Below, in pieces: positions 33,345 to 42,272 of a DNA stretch of 64,000 nucleotides. The stretch's first letter is position 1. Every line of letters starts with the position of its first letter. The DNA is from Caryophanon tenue (GTDB taxonomy: Bacteria > Bacillota > Bacilli > Bacillales_A > Planococcaceae). Position numbers and translations under genes: made by a program. The notes under the pieces are model-generated. The model was given only the letters and a program-made list of their open reading frames with translations, did no database searches and had not been told where the DNA came from. Location: positions 248,001-312,000 of the forward strand of contig NZ_MASJ01000039.1 of the NCBI RefSeq assembly GCF_001700315.1, read 5' to 3'.

Positions 33345-33395
33345 ACATGGCTAGCGTAAGTTCAATATGTAATGAACTCATACTAGCCATGTGTT
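33345..33395 (-). terminator. Terminator of the GDPD gene
   Basis: A 10-bp outer stem (33345-33354 with 33383-33392) with an inner AGTTC/GAACT stem, just after the stop at 33397. The rest of the 253-base gap 33144-33396 shows no gene. Confidence 0.7.
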
Positions 33396-33396
33396 G

Positions 33397-35175
33397 TTAA
33401 AATATGATCGTTAAACGATGGAAGACACGTGTTAAAAAATATTCATCTTGCTCTAAACGACTGCGAAGCTTTGCTGCGGTATGTGGATTATTCGTAATGA
33501 GTCCGTCGACATCTTGCTCTAAATAACGTTGCAAGCTTCGTTCTGAGTTCACAGTCCAAATAAATAACGGCTTATTTTTTTGGCGAGCCTCCTCTAACAC
33601 TTTTGCTGACACAGAGGAATCTTCGATCGCATAAAAATCCGTGTCCGTTGTCGGTAAAGACCCAACATGAAACGCATAGACACTGCCTGTTTTTAAGCGC
33701 GGCTCTAACGCTTCCATTTTTTCCATAATCGTATTATTCAGCGACTGCACATAATACGTACTCAGCACACCGTTATCAGCAAGCTGCGCGACAATTCGCT
33801 CTAAATAATCGGGTGTCTCATAACCATGTGTTTTCACTTCGACTAACAATGTGACGTCATGCGCTTTCGCCGCATCAATCATTTGTTGTAACGATGGAAT
33901 CATATCGCGGTGTCCATCTGCTGTTACTTCAATCGCCATCAACTGCGCTAATGTCAGCGTATGCACTGCCTCACTCCGGTTTGCCAAACGATTAAGTGTC
34001 GCATCATGGAATACGACAAATTCGCCGTCCTTCGTTTGTTGAATATCAATTTCTACTATATCTGCCCCTGCCTCAACAGAAGCGACAAGTGCACTAATCG
34101 TATTTTCTACCCCTTCACTCATAAAGCCACGATGCGCAATAATCAGCGTATCCGGTGCGTAAATACTGCGCTCTAATGAGACGATGTTCGTCACAATAAG
34201 TGCGAGTATGACGATAGGTGCGCCTATTCGAATATATTTGCGGTACGTCTGGCGTAAACGCTGCGGCGTTGGTGGATGAAAGACCGCATGCGAATGGTTA
34301 TACAGCACCGATACAATAATATGGCTAAAGAGTGCTTGCAACACGGTAAACATCGTCACTAAAAATACTTCTAATAGTGTGAGCGTTATGCCAGCTACCG
34401 GCAATGCCGCTACTGGTAAAAAACGTTCAACTGCCCACAACGGTAAAAATGCCACAGCAATTATGAGTGCCAACATTGAACTATATGTCACAAGTAATGT
34501 GGCTAATAATACAATCGTTTCAAATAGCTTTTTGCGTGAAAACTGCCAACTTTGCACAACCGATTCCCAAATGGAAAGATGTGGATGAATAATGAATATT
34601 GGCAATGTAAATAATAAGCGCAGCGTCATAAAACCTAATACTGTAATCGCAATGCCATACAACCATTTGCCTCTTGTCGAATGCATCAGCTCATCCACAA
34701 TAAATGCCGGTAATTGTAGCTGCTGTGTTAACGTAACTGGCAATAAAAATGCCGCAAGCGGTATTAATAAAAGAACATACGCAATAATCACAAGTGATTG
34801 CGCACTAAAAAAATAAACCGCTTTGCGATGTAAACGTCGCCATATTTTGTTGAATGTGTACGGCATACCTTTTTGCTGGTAATATGCCTGTAAAAAATAA
34901 AAGCCTAACTCATAGTAAATAAATAAAATACAGCATAATAGCCACACACTTACTAAAAAAATAGCATATGGATGCGCTAAAAATTTTCCGATATTGTGCT
35001 CGGTAATCGCATCAAACCCTGTCCACGTATACATACAATAAAATAACAACGATGTTAGCGGTAAAAATAGCAATACCTGAATACCGCGCACCACTAAAAA
35101 CGTTCGTACATATTCAATACGATGTTCGAAAATTTGCTGAAATGCATGGGTTAAAACGCGCTGTGCTCGCTTCAT
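33397..35175 (-). CDS. Glycerophosphodiester phosphodiesterase fused to a membrane domain
   Basis: The product is 592 residues. About 1-330 is a membrane domain with some eight spans, matching the GDPD-associated membrane domain. About 335-580 is a GDPD TIM barrel with intact catalytic residues: IAHRGFMSEGVENT (His and Glu), VEIDIQQTKDGEFVVFHD (Glu, Asp, His) and VEVKTHG. It hydrolyses glycerophosphodiesters to glycerol-3-phosphate and an alcohol, possibly from lipid or teichoic acid turnover. Start ATG 35175 follows GAGGGGG by 6 bases. It is monocistronic, with its own terminator. Confidence 0.92.
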   Translation of the reverse strand: MKRAQRVLTHAFQQIFEHRIEYVRTFLVVRGIQVLLFLPLTSLLFYCMYTWTGFDAITEHNIGKFLAHPYAIFLVSVWLLCCILFIYYELGFYFLQAYYQQKGMPYTFNKIWRRLHRKAVYFFSAQSLVIIAYVLLLIPLAAFLLPVTLTQQLQLPAFIVDELMHSTRGKWLYGIAITVLGFMTLRLLFTLPIFIIHPHLSIWESVVQSWQFSRKKLFETIVLLATLLVTYSSMLALIIAVAFLPLWAVERFLPVAALPVAGITLTLLEVFLVTMFTVLQALFSHIIVSVLYNHSHAVFHPPTPQRLRQTYRKYIRIGAPIVILALIVTNIVSLERSIYAPDTLIIAHRGFMSEGVENTISALVASVEAGADIVEIDIQQTKDGEFVVFHDATLNRLANRSEAVHTLTLAQLMAIEVTADGHRDMIPSLQQMIDAAKAHDVTLLVEVKTHGYETPDYLERIVAQLADNGVLSTYYVQSLNNTIMEKMEALEPRLKTGSVYAFHVGSLPTTDTDFYAIEDSSVSAKVLEEARQKNKPLFIWTVNSERSLQRYLEQDVDGLITNNPHTAAKLRSRLEQDEYFLTRVFHRLTIIF

Positions 35176-35202
35176 TCGCATCCCCCTCTATGCTGGTAGT
35201 TT

Positions 35203-35253
35203 AAAAAACATGTAGGCATCGACCGACAAGCGATGATACCTACACGTTTTTAA
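35203..35253 (-). terminator. Terminator of the MoxR-VWA operon
   Basis: A stem of about 15 bp with mismatches (35207-35221 with 35231-35249), followed on the minus strand by TTTTTTAAAC, just after the last gene of the operon. Confidence 0.7.
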
Positions 35254-35582
35254 CCAAATAATGTAACAAATGATACTAAACCAACAATCGCTAATAAAAA
35301 ATAGCTGAATGAACGGTTTTTTCGCCAATTAAGTACGGCTAATACAACCGCACCAATTACCATACATAGCATACCGATTAAATAGACGATACCGCTTTGG
35401 AAAATGCCCGCTACACTCGTTAAAAAGAAGCCACCGAATAAAAAGCCGACTGAAAAAATAAAACGTGGCTCTTTCATTGCGGCTATTGTGCGCTTTCGTT
35501 CAAATCCACGCATGCGTTGCCACTTTGTATAAAGCATGTAGCCAACAAAGCCCCATAATAATAAAAACCATACAACACTCAC
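35250..35582 (-). CDS. Small membrane protein in the MoxR-VWA operon
   Basis: The product is 110 residues with four hydrophobic segments (about 3-18, 42-60, 64-84 and 93-109) and a basic loop (KWQRMRGFERKR). A GTG start at 35582 follows GAGGTG by 5 bases, only 4 bases after the VWA gene stop, so it is the third gene of the operon. It may anchor the AAA+/VWA pair at the membrane (inference). No family recognised. Confidence 0.65.
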   Translation of the reverse strand: MSVVWFLLLWGFVGYMLYTKWQRMRGFERKRTIAAMKEPRFIFSVGFLFGGFFLTSVAGIFQSGIVYLIGMLCMVIGAVVLAVLNWRKNRSFSYFLLAIVGLVSFVTLFG

Positions 35583-35586
35583 ATAC

Positions 35587-37062
35587 TCACCTCATCCCAA
35601 CTGTAAAAATATCTTCTGCTTTTTCTAAATCATCCACTTCATAAACAACATCGGAAAACTGTGCCACAACGGCCACATCCACCGTAGTATATGCTGTTTG
35701 TAACACCACGCTCAAACATTGAAATTGCTTACGTTTTTTAATGTCCTGAAACTGTAGTAAAAAACGGTCACTTACATGACTCGCACCGTCCGTCACAAAA
35801 ATGATATCCGCTTCATTATAACGACTTTGCGTTAAAACATGAAGCGCTTGCTGTAACGGCTGCTCATAATTCGTACCACCATGTAAAAATTGGTCGCAAA
35901 ACGACATACACTCCGCGCTTGTATACTGCCCCTTCTTCACATACATCGTCTGCCCAACAGTCGTCGCAAACGGAATAATCGCGACATCTCGGCGTTGCTT
36001 TTTAGCCGTCATCATTAACGCTAAACAAAACGCCTTACTTTTCGCGCGCATTGCCGACATCGAACTTGATTCATCCATACAAATAATTAAAGGTCCTCTG
36101 CCACGCTTACTTTTGCCCTTTTCACTAAACATCAGTGTTTGGTGCTCGGAAAAACGGCGTAAAAAATCTTGCTTCGCCCGTGGCATTGCCCAATTGGCTA
36201 ATTCAACAGGGAGCAAACGCGCAAGTTCCTGCCCTTGTACAATATATTTACGCTCCATCGTTTTTTTATGCAGTTGCTTTTGCTTTTTTTTCGCAATGCG
36301 TCGAAAGCGTCCAGCAAGCTCGGCAATTTCTCGTAAGTTCGGATGAAATTGTACCTTTTCAGCTAATGTGAGCTGCTGTCGTAGTGGAATATGCTGTAAG
36401 CGGCGTTGTCCGTCGTCACCGATTAATCGTTGAACAGCTGCCGTTGTTGTTGTACCTTTCGTATAGGCTTGCTCTAGCGCTTCTACAATTACCTCTGTGG
36501 GCATTTGCTCGAAAGATTGCGTCGGCATCTGACGCAGTTGCTCCACGCGTCGCTGTAAATGTTCGAGGCGTTTTTCAGCGAACTGCTTGCGTGTCCGCGC
36601 CCGTTCCTTTTCGGCGTCCGTTGCTTGCGCATCAAACATTTGTGTACGTGCTTGTTGCAATTGCTGTTTCGCATAATCCGTATCTCGTTTATTTTCAGCT
36701 TGCTGATGACCTACATGATGCTGTGCTAACCAATCTTTCATTGCCTCGGCAAATGACATCGCACAAATTAACGCTAATAAATCATCACCTATTGTTAGTG
36801 GATGTCGTGTTTTGTAACAATCACTTTCGATAATCGTTGTTACCACTTGCTTTACAATCCGTTGTTCAGGTGCAAGTGGCATGTCCAGCCACTCCACATC
36901 AGCTGCATACAATGCGCAAAATAAATGTGCAGTAACAGTTGTAAACTGCGGATGCAATGTATCACCTTGCTGACATAATTGCTCAAAAATCGGCGCTTGT
37001 TGCAAAAGCTGTACAAAACGTGTAAATACGACGTCCTTCTCCGCAAACATCATCGTTGTCAT
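35587..37062 (-). CDS. VWA-domain protein, ViaA/CoxE-like partner of MoxR
   Basis: The product is 491 residues. The N-terminal two thirds is helical, with a highly charged coiled-coil segment (about 130-190). The C-terminal VWA domain (about 310-491) has a complete metal site: ICMDESSSM (DxSxS), HGGTNYEQP (Thr) and FVTDGASH (Asp). Such proteins act with MoxR-type AAA+ ATPases to remodel or load metal cofactors into target complexes. The ATG at 37062 follows AAAGGAAG by 8 bases. The AAA+ gene stops 14 bases upstream. It is cytosolic; the target is unknown. Confidence 0.85.
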   Translation of the reverse strand: MTTMMFAEKDVVFTRFVQLLQQAPIFEQLCQQGDTLHPQFTTVTAHLFCALYAADVEWLDMPLAPEQRIVKQVVTTIIESDCYKTRHPLTIGDDLLALICAMSFAEAMKDWLAQHHVGHQQAENKRDTDYAKQQLQQARTQMFDAQATDAEKERARTRKQFAEKRLEHLQRRVEQLRQMPTQSFEQMPTEVIVEALEQAYTKGTTTTAAVQRLIGDDGQRRLQHIPLRQQLTLAEKVQFHPNLREIAELAGRFRRIAKKKQKQLHKKTMERKYIVQGQELARLLPVELANWAMPRAKQDFLRRFSEHQTLMFSEKGKSKRGRGPLIICMDESSSMSAMRAKSKAFCLALMMTAKKQRRDVAIIPFATTVGQTMYVKKGQYTSAECMSFCDQFLHGGTNYEQPLQQALHVLTQSRYNEADIIFVTDGASHVSDRFLLQFQDIKKRKQFQCLSVVLQTAYTTVDVAVVAQFSDVVYEVDDLEKAEDIFTVGMR

Positions 37063-37076
37063 ACGAAACACTTCCT

Positions 37077-38198
37077 TTAAAAACCGATCACAAGCGACGT
37101 CATATGCAGTAGACGCTGGTGCATATGGTCCTTTAAATGTCGCAATTCTTCACGGTCTGGTTGTTGGCGATTCATCGCTTGCACTTCTAAAAACAATGCT
37201 TTTCCTTGCACGAGTAAATCGCTTAATTCCTTACGCGACGTGGGTGACTTTTGAACAGCCGCATTTTGTGACTTTAATAAAATCTCTTCAAATTCAGGCG
37301 TAATTCGTTGAATAAATGCCTCAATATCATCATTGGCAATACGGTGAATAATGGCAGCGGTCGTTTGTTGCTGCTCGACCGTTTCCCATAATGCATGCTC
37401 TAAAATAAGCAAATGTGCTTTTGTCACTTCACTACAGCCATTTAAATACGCCTGTGCACGTATAATCGACAGTGCTTGTTTAAAACGGCGGTCAGATGGT
37501 CGAATCCCTTCATCTAATAATTGCTGACGTATTTTCCCTAATGTTTCGTAAATTGCCGTCGGGATGACCACACGCTCACACACTTGTTGGTGGAATATAA
37601 GTTCTTGCATCGTTAATGTGGGGATGGCGACCTCACCATCTGACTGTAGCATCGCGATAAATGTTTGTTCATCTTGTATATAATCTACTTCATAGCGCAA
37701 TAAAAAGCGGTCAAATAATGCTTCTAGCCCTTCGCCTTCTTCAATATACTCATTGGATGACCCGACTAATGTCAGAAGTGGTGACATTACCGGAACGCCG
37801 TTATTATAATACACACGCTCATTAATTAATGTGAGCAAAGAATTTAAAATCGCCGAATTCGCTTTAAAAATTTCGTCGATAAACGCAAAATGCGCTTGTG
37901 GCAACATGCCCTCTACATTACGTTTATAAATGCCTTGCTCTAAATCTTTTAACGACAACACACCAAATAATTCCTCAGGTGTGCTGAATGGTGTCAGTAA
38001 ATGTTGAAAATATGTACTAGGCTTGACAATTTCACCCAACATAGCACTTAAAGCGCTCTTACCTGTACCGGCTGGCCCGATAAATAAAATATGCTGCTTT
38101 GCTAATATCGCTGTTAACAGCGCATCAATTTCTGCTGTACGGTCAAAAAACTTGGCGTTTAACGCCTGCTTAATATGCTGTAATTTTTGATGTGACAT
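37077..38198 (-). CDS. MoxR/RavA-family AAA+ ATPase
   Basis: The product is 373 residues. Walker A GPAGTGKSALSAML (about 39-52), Walker B FAFIDEIFKANSAILNSLL, sensor 1 LVGSSNEY and the arginine finger region (ALFDRFLLRYEV) are intact. A C-terminal lid and a helical extension (about 270-373) follow, as in RavA-like members. It is a hexameric chaperone-like ATPase, paired with the VWA gene downstream. A GGGGGGAAG site precedes the ATG. A promoter (TATAAT at 38245-38250) lies upstream, facing away from the beta-helix gene. Confidence 0.9.
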   Translation of the reverse strand: MSHQKLQHIKQALNAKFFDRTAEIDALLTAILAKQHILFIGPAGTGKSALSAMLGEIVKPSTYFQHLLTPFSTPEELFGVLSLKDLEQGIYKRNVEGMLPQAHFAFIDEIFKANSAILNSLLTLINERVYYNNGVPVMSPLLTLVGSSNEYIEEGEGLEALFDRFLLRYEVDYIQDEQTFIAMLQSDGEVAIPTLTMQELIFHQQVCERVVIPTAIYETLGKIRQQLLDEGIRPSDRRFKQALSIIRAQAYLNGCSEVTKAHLLILEHALWETVEQQQTTAAIIHRIANDDIEAFIQRITPEFEEILLKSQNAAVQKSPTSRKELSDLLVQGKALFLEVQAMNRQQPDREELRHLKDHMHQRLLHMTSLVIGF

Positions 38199-38244
38199 TA
38201 TTCTTCCCCCCTGCGGCCATCCGCCTTGCGTAGCGCCTTCCTAA

Positions 38245-38250
38245 ATTATA
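38245..38250 (-). promoter_or_regulatory. -10 element for the MoxR-VWA operon
   Basis: TATAAT on the minus strand, 47 bases before the MoxR start; the -35 (GATTAA, 17 bases further) is poor. In the same gap a 13-base palindrome TAGCGCGGCGCTA lies at 38322-38334, between the divergent genes. Confidence 0.5.
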
Positions 38251-38445
38251 CCTTATTTTTCGACTGTTTAATCGCACTCCTTGTAAAATCACCGTAAAAA
38301 GTCGCAACATTCGACCTATTTTAGCGCGGCGCTATTTTTAGGCTTCTGCCCTTAAAATACACTTTCACTTAAAATTATGATTAAAAGAAACAATTTTGTG
38401 TAATAGATAAGTACTGATAAGTTCGAAAAATGGGAGGGAATCTGT

Positions 38446-40374
38446 ATGGCCATCATTAAAGTCGCTTCTTCTATCTTTTCGACTGTTCGTACAATCACAA
38501 AAGCGTTGAAAATTGCAAAAGCAGGGGATGTCATTCACCTTGCAAATGGCACGTATAATGAAACACTTGAGATTGAAGGTTCAGTTACGATTGAAGGTTC
38601 GCACAAACAACAAACGGTCTTTACTGGTACATTAATAATCATGCAAAACGCGCATATTGTTCTTGAAAATATGACATTGCATCCCTCTGCAACAATCGTT
38701 GTAAAGGGCAATGCTTTTTTTAATAACTGTGACATTTCCACAACGTCATTATCTACATTAGTAACGGTTTTCGGTACGCTTGAAACGAAAAACTGTACAG
38801 TATTCGGCGCAAAAGAAGTGGGTCTTGAATTACGCCCAAACGCACAACTGGTAATGGATCGGTCACATTTACACACGAACGGAAAAGTTAATATTTTAGC
38901 AGATCATGCGAATATCGAGCTCTTTTATTGCGCGCTGTATGAAGCAAACCACGCTGTGTGGCTTAAAAATGATAGCTTATTAAATTTAAAAAAATGCCGC
39001 ATCCATGACCATACAGGCACACAGCTGATTGCGCATCAGCAGTCCTCTATTTTTGACCAAGGCAGTAAGATTTGGCGCGGCAATGGCAATGGCATTTATG
39101 CGTCTAATCAAGCTGAGGTGACGTTAATTGGCTCGCAAATTTTTGAACATACATTACCACAAGTGTGGATGCAACATGCACATTTGAAAGTGCGCAACAC
39201 ATTGATTGCACATGGCAAGGAATCAGGTATTATGCTGCGAGATCATGCATCTGCTGAAATATTCGATGCTGAATTTACGCACCATACATTAGCACATTTA
39301 CAAGTGACATTAAGTTCGCATGCCCATATTACAACAACACAAATGATGCATAGTCGTGGTAATGCCATTCAACTAAAGGATCATGCCACGGTTAATATGA
39401 CCGAAAGTAAAATTTCCGAGAGTTATTTAGCACAGTGCCATGTGTCTGAAAAATCGGTGCTCCATTTATATGACAGCACGATTGACCACGGCATTCAAAA
39501 CGGCATTTTTTGCGAGCGCAAATCAGCCGTGTATGTCATTCAAAGTTGTGTGTCCTTTCATAAAAGCAGCGCCATTTCGGCAGTTGACGCATCGGTTGAG
39601 TTACTTAGTAGCGATGTTTTTCATAATAGTGGCAATGCCGTTCTGCTGATGAATCATGCTTCTGTGTATGCCGATGACTGTCGTTTCTCGCAAAATGCGA
39701 TGCCTCACTTCGCCGGGAAATCTCGTGCGTCCATTCATATTCGCTATTCGGAGCTAGCAGATGGCAAAAGTATTTACGCACTGGAAGACTCGCTCGTTAA
39801 AATTGAACATAGTCATATCCATACAAGTAATGGCATTCAATTAGAAATACGTGAGCGCACAAAGATGACGATTTTTCATAGTAAAATTGCAGCTGGTCAA
39901 TCTAATGGGATTAAAGTATCGGAAAGTTCGTTTTTAGAAATGGTGCATAGTGAAATTTCCGACCATCGTTTACCACAGCTTGTCGTCGATGATAGCCAGC
40001 TTATTTTGCGTCACTGTGAAGTACACAGCGGCTATGAAAATGGCTTATTGCTAGGAAATGAAGCCGAAGCATTAATTGAAGACACATTTTTATCCAAACA
40101 TCGCTTTCCACAGCTTTGGGTAAATGACCATTCTTCTGTTGAACTACGCACCGTTCATTTTACAGAAGCAATGGAGGCCGACATTTATGTGTCAAAGCAT
40201 TCGTCAATTGATTTGCATAAATGCTATATTTACAATGAGCGTGTCGCCCAAAACATTCAAGCGTTGCATCATTCAAAAATCGAACTGCACGACTCGATTA
40301 CACGTACAACACGCGGCGAAGCATTTTATATTGAAAACAATAGTTCCATTACAAAAGATGTCGAGGAACATTAG
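38446..40374 (+). CDS. Intracellular right-handed beta-helix repeat protein
   Basis: The product is 642 residues with no signal peptide or membrane span. The start (VRTITKALKIAKAGDVIHLANGTYNETLEIEGSVTIEG) is the typical cap of pectate-lyase-like beta helices. The rest is coils of about 22 residues that alternate between two types: one with a (L/F)PQ-W/V-V turn (HTLPQVWMQ, HRLPQLVVD, HRFPQLWVN) and one with an NGI turn (GNGIYAS, QNGIFCE, SNGIKVS, ENGLLLG). No catalytic Asp/Arg set of polysaccharide lyases is evident. GGGAGGG lies 8 bases before the ATG. It is divergent from the MoxR-VWA operon, 247 bases away. It may be a scaffold or a client of that pair (inference). Confidence 0.8.
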   Translation: MAIIKVASSIFSTVRTITKALKIAKAGDVIHLANGTYNETLEIEGSVTIEGSHKQQTVFTGTLIIMQNAHIVLENMTLHPSATIVVKGNAFFNNCDISTTSLSTLVTVFGTLETKNCTVFGAKEVGLELRPNAQLVMDRSHLHTNGKVNILADHANIELFYCALYEANHAVWLKNDSLLNLKKCRIHDHTGTQLIAHQQSSIFDQGSKIWRGNGNGIYASNQAEVTLIGSQIFEHTLPQVWMQHAHLKVRNTLIAHGKESGIMLRDHASAEIFDAEFTHHTLAHLQVTLSSHAHITTTQMMHSRGNAIQLKDHATVNMTESKISESYLAQCHVSEKSVLHLYDSTIDHGIQNGIFCERKSAVYVIQSCVSFHKSSAISAVDASVELLSSDVFHNSGNAVLLMNHASVYADDCRFSQNAMPHFAGKSRASIHIRYSELADGKSIYALEDSLVKIEHSHIHTSNGIQLEIRERTKMTIFHSKIAAGQSNGIKVSESSFLEMVHSEISDHRLPQLVVDDSQLILRHCEVHSGYENGLLLGNEAEALIEDTFLSKHRFPQLWVNDHSSVELRTVHFTEAMEADIYVSKHSSIDLHKCYIYNERVAQNIQALHHSKIELHDSITRTTRGEAFYIENNSSITKDVEEH

Positions 40375-40381
40375 TATACGA

Positions 40382-40426
40382 AAAAACGTACGACCTAGCA
40401 TACATATGCCAAGTCGTACGTTTTTA
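40382..40426. terminator. Bidirectional terminator
   Basis: A 12-bp perfect stem (40383-40394 with 40413-40424) extended by A/T pairs, between converging genes. Confidence 0.9.
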
Positions 40427-40642
40427 TTATTTACGTCTATGTTCTAGCTCTTTTTGTTGCTTCATTTCACTTTTTAGTGCTTTAAAGCGAATAACAGCGC
40501 CTGCTACAACAAATGTTAAACCAATCACGATAAACGCAACCTTTGTCGTGTCATTCAACCATGGTAACACTTCTAAAATGACCATCATTACAACAAAAAT
40601 CCCTGAAAACATCACTAACATTCCTGCTAATGCAATACTCAT
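40427..40642 (-). CDS. Small two-span membrane protein, unknown
   Basis: The product is 71 residues: hydrophobic helices at about 1-26 (MSIALAGMLVMFSGIFVVMM) and 34-53, and a charged C-terminal tail rich in Lys, Gln and Glu (KSEMKQQKELEHRRK). The ATG at 40642 follows AAGAGGTG by 6 bases. Monocistronic. No family recognised. Confidence 0.55.
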   Translation of the reverse strand: MSIALAGMLVMFSGIFVVMMVILEVLPWLNDTTKVAFIVIGLTFVVAGAVIRFKALKSEMKQQKELEHRRK

Positions 40643-40741
40643 TGTCGTCACCTCTTATGCGCACATTTTATCGCACTGTAGTGCTAAAATGCAACTACTC
40701 GTCTAGAGATGCCGAAACAATCGCACATAATTTGTCATCAT

Positions 40742-42100
40742 TTAGACAGGTACTGCTGAAAAAAATTCCTCATACAATGCCTTTAAAATAATATCTTCAT
40801 AGTTTTGCTGCACACCAAATACTAAACTTACTTCTGAAGAGCCTTGGTTAATCATTTCAATGTTCACGCCCAGTTTTGAAATCGCTAGTGCTGCACGACC
40901 TGCTAAGCCCGTACTGTTACGCATACCTTCCCCTACAAGTACGACCATTGAGAAGCCGTGACGGAAGTATACATTATCCACTTGTAATTCTTGTTGCACA
41001 CGTTTTACAATGCGTTCTTCTTTTTCTAAGTTTAATTGATTTGAACGCATAATAATGGAAATATCGTCAAGCCCTGATGGCGTATGTTCATATGAAATGC
41101 CTTCATCTTCAAGAATTTGTAATAATTTACGACCAAAACCAATTTCACGGTTCATTAAATATTTTGAAACATATAATGTTGAGAAGCCGCTATCCACCGA
41201 AATCCCTGTTACCGGGCGACCTGTTAACTCGCGTGTCGGCACAACACGCGTTCCTGGTGCTGATGGATTATTTGTATTTTTAATATTAACCGGAATATCC
41301 TTTTTAAATACCGGCATTAATGCTTCATCATGGAATACAGAGAAGCCTGCATAGGATAGCTCACGCATTTCGCGGTACGTAATTTCTTTAATTTCTGCCG
41401 GATTGTTGACTACTTTTGGATTAGCTGAGAATACACAGTCTACATCTGTAAAGTTTTCATACAGCTCTGCACCAACTGCCGCCGCTAAAATTGATCCTGT
41501 AATGTCAGAACCACCACGGTCAAATGTACGTAAAATACCGTCTTTTGTATAGCCGAAGAAGCCTGGGAAGACAATGACTTCCTCTGATTGTGCAAGCACT
41601 GCTAAACGTTCGTACGCTTCTGCTACGGCAAATGTACGCTCTGGTAAGTCGTTCACAATTAATAAATCTTTCGGGCTAACATAGCGCGCTGGTACACCAA
41701 TAGTATTAAAGTATGCGGCAATTACTTTTGCATTATTATCTTCGCCACTCGCTTTAATACTATCAACAAATAACTCTTTATTTGAACGGTCGCCAGCGAC
41801 ACGATCACGTAAATCTTGTGCGATTACCTCTGAAATATCTTTCCCTAAACCTAATTCAGCTGTAATATCTTCATAACGATTTACTACAGTTTGAATTTTC
41901 GCTGCAACATCTGCATTTGCTAATGCTGTATCTGCTAAATCAATTAATAAGTCTGTTACTTTAATATCTTCGCTTGAACGTTTACCAGGAGCTGACACCA
42001 CGACGATACGTCGAGCTGTGTTGTCCTTTACGATATTGGCTACCTTTTGAATTTGTGTAGCGCTTGCGACAGAAGTACCGCCAAATTTACATACGATCAT
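40742..42100 (-). CDS. Aspartate kinase, class III type (YclM/ThrD-like)
   Basis: The product is 452 residues, the length of monofunctional aspartokinase III. It begins IVCKFGGTSVASATQI, continues with the ATP/aspartate site (VVSAPGKRSSEDIKVTDLL, FDRGGSDITGSILAAA) and ends in two ACT domains (about 300-450; GISVDSGFSTLYVS, VVLVGEGMRNSTGLAGRAA). It phosphorylates aspartate, the first step to lysine, threonine and methionine. The ACT domains indicate feedback by an amino acid. It stands alone, with no lysine-pathway gene adjoining, and has no L-box leader. A sigma-A-type promoter is at 42169-42197. Confidence 0.93.
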   Translation of the reverse strand: MIVCKFGGTSVASATQIQKVANIVKDNTARRIVVVSAPGKRSSEDIKVTDLLIDLADTALANADVAAKIQTVVNRYEDITAELGLGKDISEVIAQDLRDRVAGDRSNKELFVDSIKASGEDNNAKVIAAYFNTIGVPARYVSPKDLLIVNDLPERTFAVAEAYERLAVLAQSEEVIVFPGFFGYTKDGILRTFDRGGSDITGSILAAAVGAELYENFTDVDCVFSANPKVVNNPAEIKEITYREMRELSYAGFSVFHDEALMPVFKKDIPVNIKNTNNPSAPGTRVVPTRELTGRPVTGISVDSGFSTLYVSKYLMNREIGFGRKLLQILEDEGISYEHTPSGLDDISIIMRSNQLNLEKEERIVKRVQQELQVDNVYFRHGFSMVVLVGEGMRNSTGLAGRAALAISKLGVNIEMINQGSSEVSLVFGVQQNYEDIILKALYEEFFSAVPV

Positions 42101-42168
42101 TTCACCATCATATCCTTACTATAATATATTTGATATTGTACTTTCCATAAAAACACTTGAATGTTTAC

Positions 42169-42197
42169 AGTGTACAAATTGTCACTTCCTACGTCAA
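42169..42197 (-). promoter_or_regulatory. Promoter of the aspartate kinase gene
   Basis: On the minus strand TTGACG (42197-42192), a 17-base spacer, TACACT (42174-42169). The implied leader is about 60 bases, too short for a lysine riboswitch. Confidence 0.65.
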
Positions 42198-42200
42198 GAT

Positions 42201-42215
42201 TTAATTCTGAAAATT
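42201..42215. promoter_or_regulatory. Possible CodY box upstream of aspartate kinase
   Basis: TTAATTCTGAAAATT matches 11 of 15 positions of the CodY consensus AATTTTCWGAAAATT, with the last 11 bases exact. It lies 4 bases from the -35 box. CodY control is plausible but unproven. Confidence 0.35.
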
Positions 42216-42242
42216 TACACGAATCTCCGTATTTTCACATAA

Positions 42243-42272
42243 TTGTGACATCTATTTCAACAACTGTCACAA
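42243..42272. promoter_or_regulatory. Inverted repeat TTGTGACA-N14-TGTCACAA
   Basis: Two perfect 8-base arms (42243-42250 and 42265-42272) lie in the intergenic region, about 45 bases upstream of the aspartate kinase promoter. The two half-sites are about two helical turns apart, which suits a dimeric regulator. Confidence 0.5.

Noticed and set aside
42101-42200. A lysine (L-box) riboswitch before the aspartate kinase gene
   Set aside because: The promoter leaves a leader of only about 60 bases, and no L-box helices or conserved loops are visible.
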